A stretch of 64,000 nucleotides of DNA, taken from Phymorhynchus buccinoides. Its lineage: Eukaryota; Mollusca; Gastropoda; Neogastropoda; Raphitomidae. The stretch is taken from positions 21,022,851-21,086,850 of the forward strand of contig CM065699.1 in assembly GCA_017654935.2 (NCBI GenBank), given 5' to 3'. A program made the translations under genes and the position numbers. Shown piece by piece: positions 11,468-21,042 of the stretch. How positions within the stretch are numbered: position 1 is the first letter of the stretch; every line of letters starts with the position of its first letter. Below the pieces are notes generated by a model. That model had not been told where the DNA came from. It saw only the letters and a program-made list of their open reading frames with translations, and ran no database searches.

Positions 11468-11768
11468 GAAGAAGAAGGAGGGGGGAGGGGCAGAATTGGG
11501 AAACCTAGCTATCAATTTAGCCATACCAGGCAGCGGGATTTCTCCTTGCTCTTACCGACTTTCAACTGCCGTGGGATGTTTACGTGCATAAAGCGCACGG
11601 GTCAGACTAGCTTTAAGTCCCTATCCGAAGGACTCGACGTTCAGTTCGATTTTCCTGTCGAAGTAGAAAGAAAGGGTGAGGCCGGGATTCGAACCCGTCT
11701 CACTCACGTTGCAGTCACGCATTAATTTGGCAGGCGAACATCTTAACCCCACTGCCACCTTTCTCCAT
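11468..11768 (-). mobile_element. tRNA-derived SINE
   Basis: Read on the minus strand, the head has an A-box-like TGGCAGTGGGGTTAAG and, about 60 bases later, a canonical Pol III B box GGTTCGAATCC (11685-11695 on the plus strand GGATTCGAACC). It is followed by a conserved body with 'cacggcagttgaaagtcgg' and 'atcccgctgcctgg' and ends in a CTTC-rich tail at 11468-11480. The head does not close into a full cloverleaf, as expected of a SINE rather than a tRNA gene. Confidence 0.75.
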
Positions 11769-11769
11769 T

Positions 11770-12740
11770 AAAAGAAATATTTCAGTTCCATTCAAGATTT
11801 TCAACATTTTGAAATAATTTAAGCATCATCATATTTTTCAAGAATAAAAAACAACAAAAAGTACTTCTTTGTAACAGAGATAAAAAAAAATTGAGTTATG
11901 GATATTATTCATATCAAATATGTAACTCATTTACTCATCTGTAACATCAGAGACTATCAACAGATCACCAGTAAAAGTTATCACATTCTCATAAAAATTC
12001 AGCTGATTTGAAAAAGTACCCAAGTAACTTCTTCATGGGGTTGTTACTAAATAAGCAAACAAACAAGCAAAAATAATGATCAGAACAAAATGTCACAATT
12101 TATAAAGCTTGTATCTTGGAAAATAGGCATTTTGTAAACCATGCTCATATAAATCGAGTAATAGTGAAAGCAGCATAAAAGAAGTAACAAAACACTAAAA
12201 GTAGGCCTGCAACACAAGGAAAACCATTAGGGTTCATGTGTACCTTCATACGAAAGGTTAGTGTTTCACTGAACAATGTATAACTGGCAACTGTAATCTA
12301 AGCAATGGAAATGTACAATATGGAAATTGTACAGCAAACATAAAAAAACTGACCATGCTTAAAAAAACCCACAGATGACAATATTGCAAAAGGGAAAATG
12401 CAGATTCAGAAGGCAGAGAGAGTATAGACGTTACCAGTACAGACATACATTTTAAGAAAACTATTGTATTTGCTCTAAAAGAAATTTCACCTAATGTTAG
12501 GTCACCTTTTAAAATAATTATTTTCTTCATCATTCCTAAACATAAAAATAACAACAATCCAATATAATCTTAATAAAGTTTGTGAAATAACCTGTTTTAA
12601 ACTATGCAAGTCTACAGGCATTCAACAACTAAGTAACGCTTCATGTTGTTCAAATTCAAGGTTTATGGCATAAGGATAAATCTCAATATCTGGAAGTACC
12701 AGAATTTTGTTTTCAGATTTCTTAAATTTATTATTCAACT
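11770..12740. other. Non-coding, no feature recognised
   Basis: AT-rich sequence; a 99-codon minus-strand frame at 12258-12557 has no recognisable domain. Confidence 0.5.
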
Positions 12741-12742
12741 GT

Positions 12743-12988
12743 TTAACCCTTTCACCACCAAAGTCGCATTTTAGCACCACAGTGATTTGACACCTATGTC
12801 ACTAAAAGGCATCAAATCGGGGTCTATTATCCAAAGACCCTATTGTCTTAGTTTTGGGAAGTAAGGATAGACCTTATTTTAGATTTGTCACAGGAAAATC
12901 CCCAATACTGCAGATGGATGTTATTCTCCACCCAGGTAAATGTAATGGAAAAGTTTGGCTGAAATATGGCTGGCGGTGAAAGGGTTAA
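12743..12988. mobile_element. piggyBac-type MITE (TTAA target), full length
   Basis: Bounded on both sides by TTAA, with terminal inverted repeats starting CCCTTTCACC on the left and ending GGCGGTGAAAGGG on the right; 246 bases, no coding capacity. TTAA duplication with CCC-starting ends is the hallmark of piggyBac-superfamily elements. Relatives: 58391-58655 (full), 14438-14507 and 17738-17808 (right ends only), 27052-27072 (left end only). Confidence 0.8.
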
Positions 12989-12989
12989 A

Positions 12990-13790
12990 TCAAAGCCTCA
13001 ATAAAGCATATATAAAACAAAACCCAACTAATCATCGTAAAAATCTAATTTATCTGTTTGAAACATTAGCGCTTCAAAAATAGATTTAAGTACCATACCA
13101 TTAAAAGATGAAATAGTGACTACTGTACCTTTCGAAATACAGGGATAACAAGGGGTGAAGAAAACGATATCTGTACAATGAGAGCCACCAATATTCCGTG
13201 TCTACGTTGGAGACTCTCATTCTACAGAAACATTTTTCTTCACACACACACACACCCCTTTTTATTATCCCTGTACCATACCATTTAGAAAAACAGGTGG
13301 TCACTTGATTAATTTAAGCTCAACTGTATAGTTTTGCTGTTGTTGCTTTAGGTCGTTTTTTTGTTTATTTTTGTTCTTCATATTGTAATGTTCTTGCTGC
13401 TGTCATTTAAAATAAGCAGCATAGCAATACCCTGGTTTATTCCTGGGATTATCTTTTTAGCACCTTTTTTTTTGGCAATCACAGTTCACCTTTCCTTACA
13501 AACTTACAATGCGAACCCAAAATTAAACATCATACATATTGCAAACAAACAACTACACGACAAGTGCAAAGTGACGTTATTTTATTCACAAGAGACAAAA
13601 CAAAACTACTGGATATTTCGGCGAATGCGCCTTTATCAACACAGACAAACAATTAAACAGCAAACATCAAATATAGCAAAAGGAGCAAAAAGTAGGCAAC
13701 AGAAGGAGCAAAAAACCATCAAGATCAAAATAAAAACAATACTTCCCCTCTACAGTCCAACGTGTAAATGATACAACAAAGTGAACACAA
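12990..13790. other. Non-coding, no feature recognised
   Basis: A 136-codon plus-strand frame (13361-13771) is low-complexity and lacks a recognisable domain; not called as a gene. Confidence 0.45.
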
Positions 13791-13796
13791 ATCAAG

Positions 13797-13817
13797 GGGG
13801 GGGGGGGGGGGGGGGGG
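13797..13817. repeat. Poly-G tract
   Basis: Run of about 20 G; potential G-quadruplex. Other such runs: 17408-17428, 17560-17582, 42179-42206. Confidence 0.95.
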
Positions 13818-14437
13818 ATTGAAGTGAGAGAGGTTGGGGACAGTGAGTACGCAATCACAGATGGTAGAAGTTGGAAACAAGGGTCAGTTGTGTTTAAGGG
13901 GTGGGGAGGGGGAGGCTTGGTGAAGAGAACAAATCTCGTGCTAAAGTGAACACATGTAGCAAAAGCTGACATTACATTTCAATTGAAAAATGAAAAGGAC
14001 AGAGAGAGGGGGGGGGGTTATGGAAATAGAAATAGAGGGGGGGTTCGCCGCCTAGCGCATCAAACCCATGTCTGACCCCAAAGTGGGTTGCCCCACCCTG
14101 GCACCGAGGGGTGAGGGGGGAAACGGAAGTTCTCCGAGAAACCCCCCCCTAGTCAGACACACTTGTCTAAGACATGAAGGGGGAAAAAATTCTCTGGGAG
14201 AAAAAAAACCTGCGCAAGTGGTCAAAGACAAGTGCAACAAACCCCTCTCACATGCACACACAAACACATACACACACTCTCTCTCTCTCTCACACACAAC
14301 CACACACTGGGACTAGAGGAATGCAAAATAAGCAATGGTATACATTGGAGTGTTTGGAAGGGAGGGGTGGGGAGGGGGTTATGGGAAGGAGGGGGTGGGT
14401 GGGTATTGGGCGGTAGATATGGATAGGAATCAAATTG

Positions 14438-14507
14438 ATGCCTTTTAGTGACATGGGTGTTAAATCATTGTGGTGCAAAAATGCGACATTGGCGGTGAAA
14501 GGGTTAA
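14438..14507 (+). mobile_element. piggyBac-type MITE, right end
   Basis: 'gatgccttttagtgacatgg' through GGCGGTGAAAGGG to TTAA. Lies 11 bases beyond the stop codon of the gene at 14518, so it is probably within that gene's 3' UTR. Confidence 0.75.
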
Positions 14508-14517
14508 AGTAAACTGG

Positions 14518-15510
14518 CTAACCAAAAAAAGATACATTTCCAAAAAAGGGAAACCAGCAAGATTCGTCATCACTCATCTTAGCAATGTATATCACCACCA
14601 CAAGAACAACCACAAACACAATCTTAATAGAAATCGCAATAAATTTCATGATTTGAAAGAAGACGAGATAAGGGGCATCACTGTCAGATGTGGTCTTAGG
14701 CAGAGTGACAGGAATCTCAGAGGCCTTTGGGGATGGCTGAGAGACATTGGGATCAACTGTGTTTGGCGTGGTAGTTAGTGGACTTAGATTGTGACCAGTG
14801 ACAGCTTGAGTGGTAGAAACGGAGACATCACACTCAAACTGCACAGCAAGCCCTCCTTGCATCCAGTCCACACATGAGACGGGAGGGTCAATCAGAGGAA
14901 TAATGCGCAGAGGGAGTTGACCAGCGGAGCACACTACAGGCTCACACCCACATTCGTGCTCGTTGGTGAAATGACCGCTGTCATTACACCCTTCACCGAC
15001 TGGCTTGTTGCCTTCAATACAGGTGCATAAATCGTCACTGCACCCTCCACCCAGGCACAGCACCTCCTCTCCTTCCCCTTTGCACCGGCTTTTACGCTTG
15101 GAGCAGTAAGGAAACGTGACATTGGAGCTGACCCTGTCTGCAGGTTCAAAAGTCTCTGAAGAACAGTTAATACTTCTGAGCCATGGATTGCCATCGTCAT
15201 CAACAAACAGCTCTCGTGATTCACCACAAGCAACGATCTCATCTGGCAAGCAGGCAAGAAAATCGGCCATACTGTGCCTCTGACAGTGGAGCACAGTGCC
15301 TGGCAAGCCGGCACAGCAGGTGGTGTTCAACAAACCCCACCCGTTGTCCCAATCGGGTCCCCACTCAGCCTTTATCGGGCAGTCTCTTTGCCAGGCCAGA
15401 CATTTCTGGGGCAGTGTTTGGTTGGTGGTGATCAGAGAGCCTGCGTTGCTTTGAAGAAACGTGTTTGCAAGCAGCAGGATGCAAACAGCCAGGGCCATCA
15501 GGGTCAACAT
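14518..15510 (-). CDS. Cys-rich single-pass membrane protein, unknown family
   Basis: A 330-residue intact single-exon frame. I choose the ATG at 15508-15510 because it opens directly into a signal peptide (residues 1 to about 24, LTLMALAVCILLLAN core); the open frame extends 17 codons upstream without another ATG. Residues ~25-230 form a cysteine-rich ectodomain (e.g. CTCIEGNKPVGEGC, CGCEPVVC) with six N-glycosylation sequons including NQT, NTT, NCS, NVT and NDS. A Thr/Ser/Pro-rich stalk (~233-283) leads to a hydrophobic helix (~287-310, rich in Val and Ile) and a 20-residue tail ending FFG. The plan is a type I cell-surface receptor or adhesion-like protein. I do not recognise the family; cysteine spacing is only loosely EGF-like. 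An upstream non-coding or coding exon cannot be excluded. Confidence 0.7.
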   Translation of the reverse strand: MLTLMALAVCILLLANTFLQSNAGSLITTNQTLPQKCLAWQRDCPIKAEWGPDWDNGWGLLNTTCCAGLPGTVLHCQRHSMADFLACLPDEIVACGESRELFVDDDGNPWLRSINCSSETFEPADRVSSNVTFPYCSKRKSRCKGEGEEVLCLGGGCSDDLCTCIEGNKPVGEGCNDSGHFTNEHECGCEPVVCSAGQLPLRIIPLIDPPVSCVDWMQGGLAVQFECDVSVSTTQAVTGHNLSPLTTTPNTVDPNVSQPSPKASEIPVTLPKTTSDSDAPYLVFFQIMKFIAISIKIVFVVVLVVVIYIAKMSDDESCWFPFFGNVSFFG

Positions 15511-15569
15511 GATTTGCAACACAGATAAAAATGGATTGCAAGCTTTTGTGAGGCAAAGCAAACGTCAAT

Positions 15570-15905
15570 GAATGTCTTTAAAAATAAACTGTCAAGAGAC
15601 GAGACAGGTCACAACCCACTCCTCTACAGCAGAACTTGAAGCAGCAAGCAGGTTGTGCGGCTTCAGCCAGTATCCCACCTCAGGGCGTGCTATATCTGGA
15701 CAAAAAAATAGAAAGACAACAGAAAATTATTTACATGTACTGAATTCATTACTGAGCATCACTAAATTAACTGCTGTTTAGCGTCTGCTCTTGAAGGATG
15801 CCTCATTGCAGTAATTGTCATCAACTGTCATTAAAATTGTTGTAAAATGGAAAACAAACTGTTCAAACAGTTATTTTTAGCATGTTTATGCAGTCATAAC
15901 CACAC
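15570..15905. other. Presumed 5' flank of the 14518-15510 gene
   Basis: Intergenic sequence upstream of the minus-strand membrane-protein gene. No TATA box or other promoter element can be assigned. Confidence 0.35.
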
Positions 15906-15912
15906 ATGTGGA

Positions 15913-15984
<72 letters not shown>
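15913..15984. repeat. (GA)n microsatellite
   Basis: About 36 GA units. Confidence 0.95.
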
Positions 15985-15987
<3 letters not shown>

Positions 15988-16257
15988 CATCAACGCAAAG
16001 AAGTGTCTGTACCACAGACCTGTTTACCACCTACACAAGTCTTGAGTAGTCTGGACAGCTGAAATGAGTAGTTTTGGTGCAAAATGAGTAGTTTTATTCA
16101 TTAAACCATCAAATAATGTTCACTGAAAATGAGTAGTAATCAAGAATTAAAGGGCATTATTTTCAGTTTTGAAGAGTAGTAGAGGTCCAAAATGAGTAGA
16201 ATACTACTCAAAAAGAGTAGAGTAAACAGGTCTGGTACCAGGTCAACCTATTTCTCT

Positions 16258-16512
16258 CCGCCCCCCCCCCCCCCCTCTCTCTCTCTCACTCTGTCTCTCA
16301 CTCTTTCTGTCTGTCCTTCTGTGTCAGTGTGTCTCTCTCTTATAATAATCTCTCTCTGGTCTATAGCCTGCCTGTTGTTGCCTGTCTATATTCTCTATCT
16401 GTATGTGTCTCTCTCTCAGTGTCACTGTTTCTGTCTTGTCTCTGTCTCACCCCCCCCCCCCCCTACCCCCCCCCCCTACCCCACCCCCCTCCTCACTCTG
16501 TCTTTGCCTCAC

Positions 16513-16558
<46 letters not shown>

Positions 16559-16790
16559 GCTGTTGTTCTCTCTGTCACTCTCCACCTTTCTCTCTCTGCC
16601 CTCAGTCTCTCTCTCATTGTGTCCATGTCTTTGTCTCTGTCTTACTGTCTCCCTCTCTCTACCTCTCTTAGTACGTATAGACCTCTTTCTATCATTGTCT
16701 CTCTTAATTATTACTCCTCTCCCCCTTGCTCTCTCTCTCTCTCTCTCTGCCCCCCCCCCCCACACACACACACACACCCTCTCTCTCTCC
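16258..16790. repeat. Pyrimidine-rich low-complexity region
   Basis: CT repeats (pure at 16517-16556), poly-C blocks and a short CA run. Long Ser/Leu/Pro open frames here reflect composition only. Confidence 0.9.
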
Positions 16791-17096
16791 TTTAATGGCC
16801 CATCTCCGTGTGTATCTCAATGTCAGGAATGAAAGAAAATGAGTGCCTCCTAGTTTTAAAATGAACTAGCATTCCTGTTCAGTTTACCTTACCTGGTCAC
16901 CCTCTGTGTGAAGTGATGTGGGCTCAGGTGTCATGAAGGTTGATCAGTTTTAGTGCCAGGAAGTGTGTGTACTTTTAGGCTGAGGCGTTCTTATCTGCCC
17001 ACAGCTGTGCGCCTGTTGAATAGTGGCCTGTGATCTGGTTGCTCTGGTGGCCCTGCCTGCAACATTCCTGGTTCTGTGAATGAACAATGGCAGCAA

Positions 17097-17098
<2 letters not shown>

Positions 17099-17140
<42 letters not shown>

Positions 17141-17168
17141 GCGTGTGCGTGTGCATGCGTGCGTGCAT

Positions 17169-17206
<38 letters not shown>

Positions 17207-17225
17207 GCGTGTGTGTGTGCATGTG
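17099..17225. repeat. (GT)n microsatellite
   Basis: Two GT tracts joined by GTGC variants. Confidence 0.95.
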
Positions 17226-17329
17226 TGCATGCTTAGTCCTTGAGACAGGGTTGAGTGACTGGAGGGTTGGGTGTTCAGTCTGTGTTATAATTTTCATTTG
17301 ATTTTACATACACTATTAATTTTTGTTTT

Positions 17330-17582
17330 GTACACTATTTTTACCTTGGGTTGTTCTCCATTATTTCTATGCTTGTTAACTTTTAGCTAAATTGATGGCT
17401 TATCAAGTGGGGGGGGGGGGGGGGGGGGGAGAGGAGGAGGTGGACAGATCAGTCTATGCTATAATTTACATTTGATTTTACATACAGTATTTGTTTTGTA
17501 CACCGTTTTTACTTTTGGATTGTTCTTTGCTTACTTTTAGCTTAATTGATGGCTTACATGGGGGGGGGGGGGGGGGGGGGGG
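17330..17582. repeat. Tandem pair ending in poly-G
   Basis: Two units share 'ttttacatacactat/agtatt', 'ttttagct(a/t)aattgatggcttac/atca' and end in G20-G22 runs (17408-17428 and 17560-17582), a local duplication of about 150 bases. Confidence 0.75.
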
Positions 17583-17737
17583 TGTTATTATATATACTTG
17601 TGGCGGTGCCATAGCCGATGAGGTTTAACCGAGGTGTGGTTACCGCTACATCTATCTGTATTATTTAAAAAATTGGGACTTTACTGGTTTCGTACTGCCT
17701 CTGGGGGGGGGGTCAGTCTGTGAAATAGTTAACATTT

Positions 17738-17808
17738 GATGCCTTTTAGTGGCATTGATGTTAAATCACTGTGGTGCTAACATGCGACTTTGGCAGTGAA
17801 AGGGTTAA
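17738..17808 (+). mobile_element. piggyBac-type MITE, right end
   Basis: 'gatgccttttagtggcattg' through GGCAGTGAAAGGG to TTAA; same family as 12743-12988. Confidence 0.7.
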
Positions 17809-17871
17809 ACTTCAAGATTCAATTTCCAAAATAATGGGCCAGTAATGTGTTCCTGTACCCTGTAGTAATAC

Positions 17872-17872
17872 A

Positions 17873-17929
<57 letters not shown>
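17872..17929. repeat. (TAG)n microsatellite
   Basis: About 19 TAG triplets. Confidence 0.95.
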
Positions 17930-18043
17930 AGGGACTGGCTTCTGCCTAAGCCTCGCGGCTTATAATACGTCCCCCCATCTAGAATGTTTTCTCTAATTAA
18001 GTTGCATTTGCATGCGAAAAACAATCAAACTATCATTGCAATA

Positions 18044-19326
18044 TCAATCATCATAATCATAAAACATTTCACTAAAATTTTCATTTTTGTCAAGTAGATT
18101 TTTGAAGGCGTTAGTAGATGGTGCATTTTTTAGTTCAGGTGGCAGTGAGTTCCAGGAGTTAGCAACTCTGTTACTAAAAGAATGCTTACGTTTGTTAGTG
18201 TTATACCGTTGAACTTGTACTTTCCCCTCTTGGTTTCTAGTTGTGTTAGACAAGGATGGTGAGAAGAGAGACTCAAAACTGATATCAACTAAGTTGTGAA
18301 AAATGTTGTACTTTTGAATGAGGTCACCTCTTATCCGCCTACCCTTTAGTGAATGTAAGTTTAACAGTTTTAATATATCAGGGTATGTTAGAGCTTTACA
18401 ACTTTTTACTAATTTTGTTGCTCTCCTTTGAACTCTTTCAATTGATAATGACTGTCTCATAAGATATGGGTACCAGATAACGTTACCATATTCTAAGTGA
18501 GGGCGAACCATAGACTTATATAATAACAAAAATGTTTCCTTATCTATTTTCATAAATGGGTTCTTTTAATTATACCCAACATCTGGTTCGCTTTGCTAAC
18601 TGCTTTTTGAATATGAATATCAAATAATAATAAAATATCAAATGTGACTCCAAGATCTTTTTATTCTTTACATGGCTCTATCTTTTGTACATCATTTTCA
18701 AGTTTCATAAAATAATCATAATCAGGGTTGTTTTTGCCAATATGCATTACCTTGCATTTAAACACGTTAAAGTACAGATTCCAATCCTCTGACCATTTCT
18801 GTCATTTATCTAGATCACTTTGTATGACACTATGTTCGGCTATAACGTTATAAATTTTCGTTTCGTCAGCAAATATTTTACATGTACTTTGGACAAAATC
18901 AGGTGTCATTTATAAAAATGGTAAATAAAACAGGGCCAAGGATACTGCCTTGTGGGATTCCACTTAAAACATCAGTATTTATGAAGCATGATGAGCCCAC
19001 ACAAACCCTTTGCTTCCTTCCACATAAAACTGTTCTTATCCATTTTAGTAGGTCATCACAGATACCATATGCCTTTAATTTCAATAACAACCTTTCGTGT
19101 GGCATAGAATCAAAAGCCTTTTTAAAATCTAAGTAAATAACATCAAGAGCACAACTATCACTAAAATACTTGTAAAATCTTCCATTACTTCAAAAAGTTG
19201 TGTCACAAAAGACCTTTTAGTTCTGAAACCATGTTGACATTTAGAGTACAAACTATTATCTATCATATGAGAAACTATTGCATCTCTAATAAGTGATTCT
19301 AAAACTTTACTTACTATGCATCTGAA
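18044..19326 (-). pseudogene. Degenerate CR1/L2-like LINE reverse transcriptase
   Basis: Minus-strand RT remnant in several frames. The core contains PHERLLLKLKAYGI, SGIPQGSILGPVLFTIFIND (near 18899-19105) and a C-terminal block with VQRRATKLVKS, RRIRGDLIQKYNIFHNL, NRVANSWNSLPPELK and FKNLLDKN up to the stop at 18044. Between them (18847-18886) the catalytic box reads FADETK instead of FADDTK, so a metal-binding Asp is replaced by Glu. Frame breaks occur near 18555, 18830 and 19140. The endonuclease half is absent. Closely related to the copy at 21043-23472. Confidence 0.85.
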
Positions 19327-19619
19327 GCTCTGACTCTTTGTTGAAAACTAAAGCCACACCCCAATGACCCTAAAATTCTGGTCTAAACTTAGCGCTGGCG
19401 CTGACATCCCCTAGATAAAATTCAACTGAAACTTATTCTGCCGTGAATATGCTAAAAGATTCTGATATGCTTTGCTGAAATATTATGATGAACACATAAG
19501 TTCCATTTTCATCGGTGTAATGATAGAAAGAAAAGATCTCGACGAACGACCTTCGGTGCAATCGCAAGGTCAGGTCAGGTAGATTAATACGACTAGGCCT
19601 CGCGGCCTCTCAAGTGACC

Positions 19620-19957
19620 TAATTAATGTACATGTATATAAAATTCTTAATGGTCCTGACAATACTAACAAAAGTTTGTTTCAGATTTCAAATTTGTCAA
19701 AGACTAGAAATCATGAATTAAAAATACTAACACAGTATAATAGAACTAACATCAGGAGACACTTTTTCAGTAACAGAGTGACTAAGAGACACTTTTTCAG
19801 TAACAGAGTGACTAAGAGACACTTTTTCAGTAACAGAGTGACTAACAATTGGAACGCACTTCCTGCTCAGACAAAACTTGCACCTGATACTAACAAATTC
19901 AAAAACCTCCTGGACAAAGACCCAAACCTTAGTAAATTAAAATACCAGTATGACTAA
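19620..19957 (+). pseudogene. LINE ORF2 C-terminus with internal 30-bp triplication
   Basis: Encodes the end of a CR1/L2-like ORF2 (VYKILNGPDNTNKSLFQIS … NWNALPAQTKL … FKNLLDKDPNLSKLKYQYD, stop at 19955). A 30-base unit encoding RHFFSNRVTK is present three times from 19757 to 19846, whereas the sister copy at 20652-21040 has it once. It forms the left arm of a large inverted repeat with that copy. Confidence 0.8.
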
Positions 19958-20154
19958 TAGTAACAGTCTACCCAAAGCTGTGCCAACCCCCCCCCCCCCC
20001 CAAAAAAAAAAGGAAAAGAACAAAAGAAAAGACCTACTGCTAGCTTTTCATCTACAATCTTTTCTATTTTTTGGTCGAGACTTTCCCTCGAAAGTTTTTC
20101 TTCAAACAGTGCCAGACTATCTGCCATTTTTTTGCGCATGACAAAACGCATGTA

Positions 20155-20545
20155 GCGTGTTCAAGCGCATGGGGTCCGTCGAAACACCCAAAAAACGGTT
20201 TTTGGGGGTCTTTTTTAACCAAAAAAACTCTGTTGGTACCCAAAAAAACAAGGAAACTTGACAAAACCAATATAATCAGGACATTTTTATGTTGTCTATC
20301 TTTTCCTGCTCCCATCTTACTATCCCTAACCCTATCCCTAACCTATCGCTAACCCTATCCCTATCCCGAACCCTATCCCTAACTTTCTGAGTTTTATACG
20401 ACTCTCGTTTTTTTTGGGTACCAACAGAGGTTTTTTGGGTACCAATCAGGGTTTTTTCAATTTTTGGGTACCAACAGAGGGGTTTTGGGTAAACAGACCA
20501 AAAAAAACCGTTTTTTGGGGTGTTTCGATGGACCGAGCGCATGGT
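20155..20545. repeat. Imperfect palindrome with degenerate telomere-like centre
   Basis: Left arm 'gtccgtcgaaacacccaaaa' … 'tctgttggtacccaaaaa' is repeated inverted on the right ('ttgggtaccaacagagg' … 'tgtttcgatggaccgagc'). The right arm contains extra copies of the 'ttgggtaccaacag' block. The centre, 20324-20384, is a run of CCCTAA and CCCTAT hexamer variants resembling an interstitial (TTAGGG)n tract. The two LINE ends at 19620-19957 (+) and 20652-21040 (-) extend the inverted repeat outward. Confidence 0.8.
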
Positions 20546-20651
20546 CAGGTCAGGTAGATAAAGACGACTAGGCCTCGCGGCCTCTCAAGCGTGTTTTTTT
20601 TTCTTTTTTTTCCTTTTCCTTTTTTGGCACAGCTGTGACGGTTTGGGTAGA

Positions 20652-21042
20652 CTATTCGTCATACTGGTATTTTAATTTACTAAGGTTTGGGTCTTTGTCC
20701 AGGAGGTTTTTGAATTTGTTAGTATCAGGTGCAAGTTTTGTCTGAGCAGGAAGTGTGTTCCAATAGTTAGTCACTCTGTTACTGAAAAAGTGTCTCCTGA
20801 TGTTAGTTCTACTATACTGTGTTAGTATTTTTAATTCATGATTTCTAGTCTTTGACAAATTTGAAATCTGAAACAAACTTTTGTTAGTATTGTCAGGACC
20901 ATTAAGAATTTTATATACTTTAATTAGGTCACCACGAATTCTTCTGTATTTCAAGGATGGTAGATCAAGTTTGTGCAGCCTTTCACTATAATCAGAATTC
21001 TTAAGAACTTTTATTAATTTAGTAGCTCTCCTCTGTACACAA
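20652..21042 (-). pseudogene. LINE ORF2 C-terminus (inverted partner)
   Basis: Minus-strand frame with VQRRATKLIKVLKNSDYSE, LPSLKYRRIRGDLIKVYKIL, NRVTNYWNTLPAQTKL and FKNLLDKDPNLSKLKYQYDE, stop at 20652. Same subfamily as 19620-19957 and mirror-arranged with it. It abuts, head to head, the plus-strand element starting at about 21043. Confidence 0.8.

Noticed and set aside
11468..11768. tRNA gene
   Set aside because: The B box is perfect but no cloverleaf closes, and the sequence continues into a conserved SINE body and tail.
13361..13771. 136-codon plus-strand frame
   Set aside because: AT-rich, low complexity, and without a recognisable domain or splice partner.
20064..20542. Overlapping open frames on both strands
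   Set aside because: They arise from the imperfect palindrome and have no protein motif.
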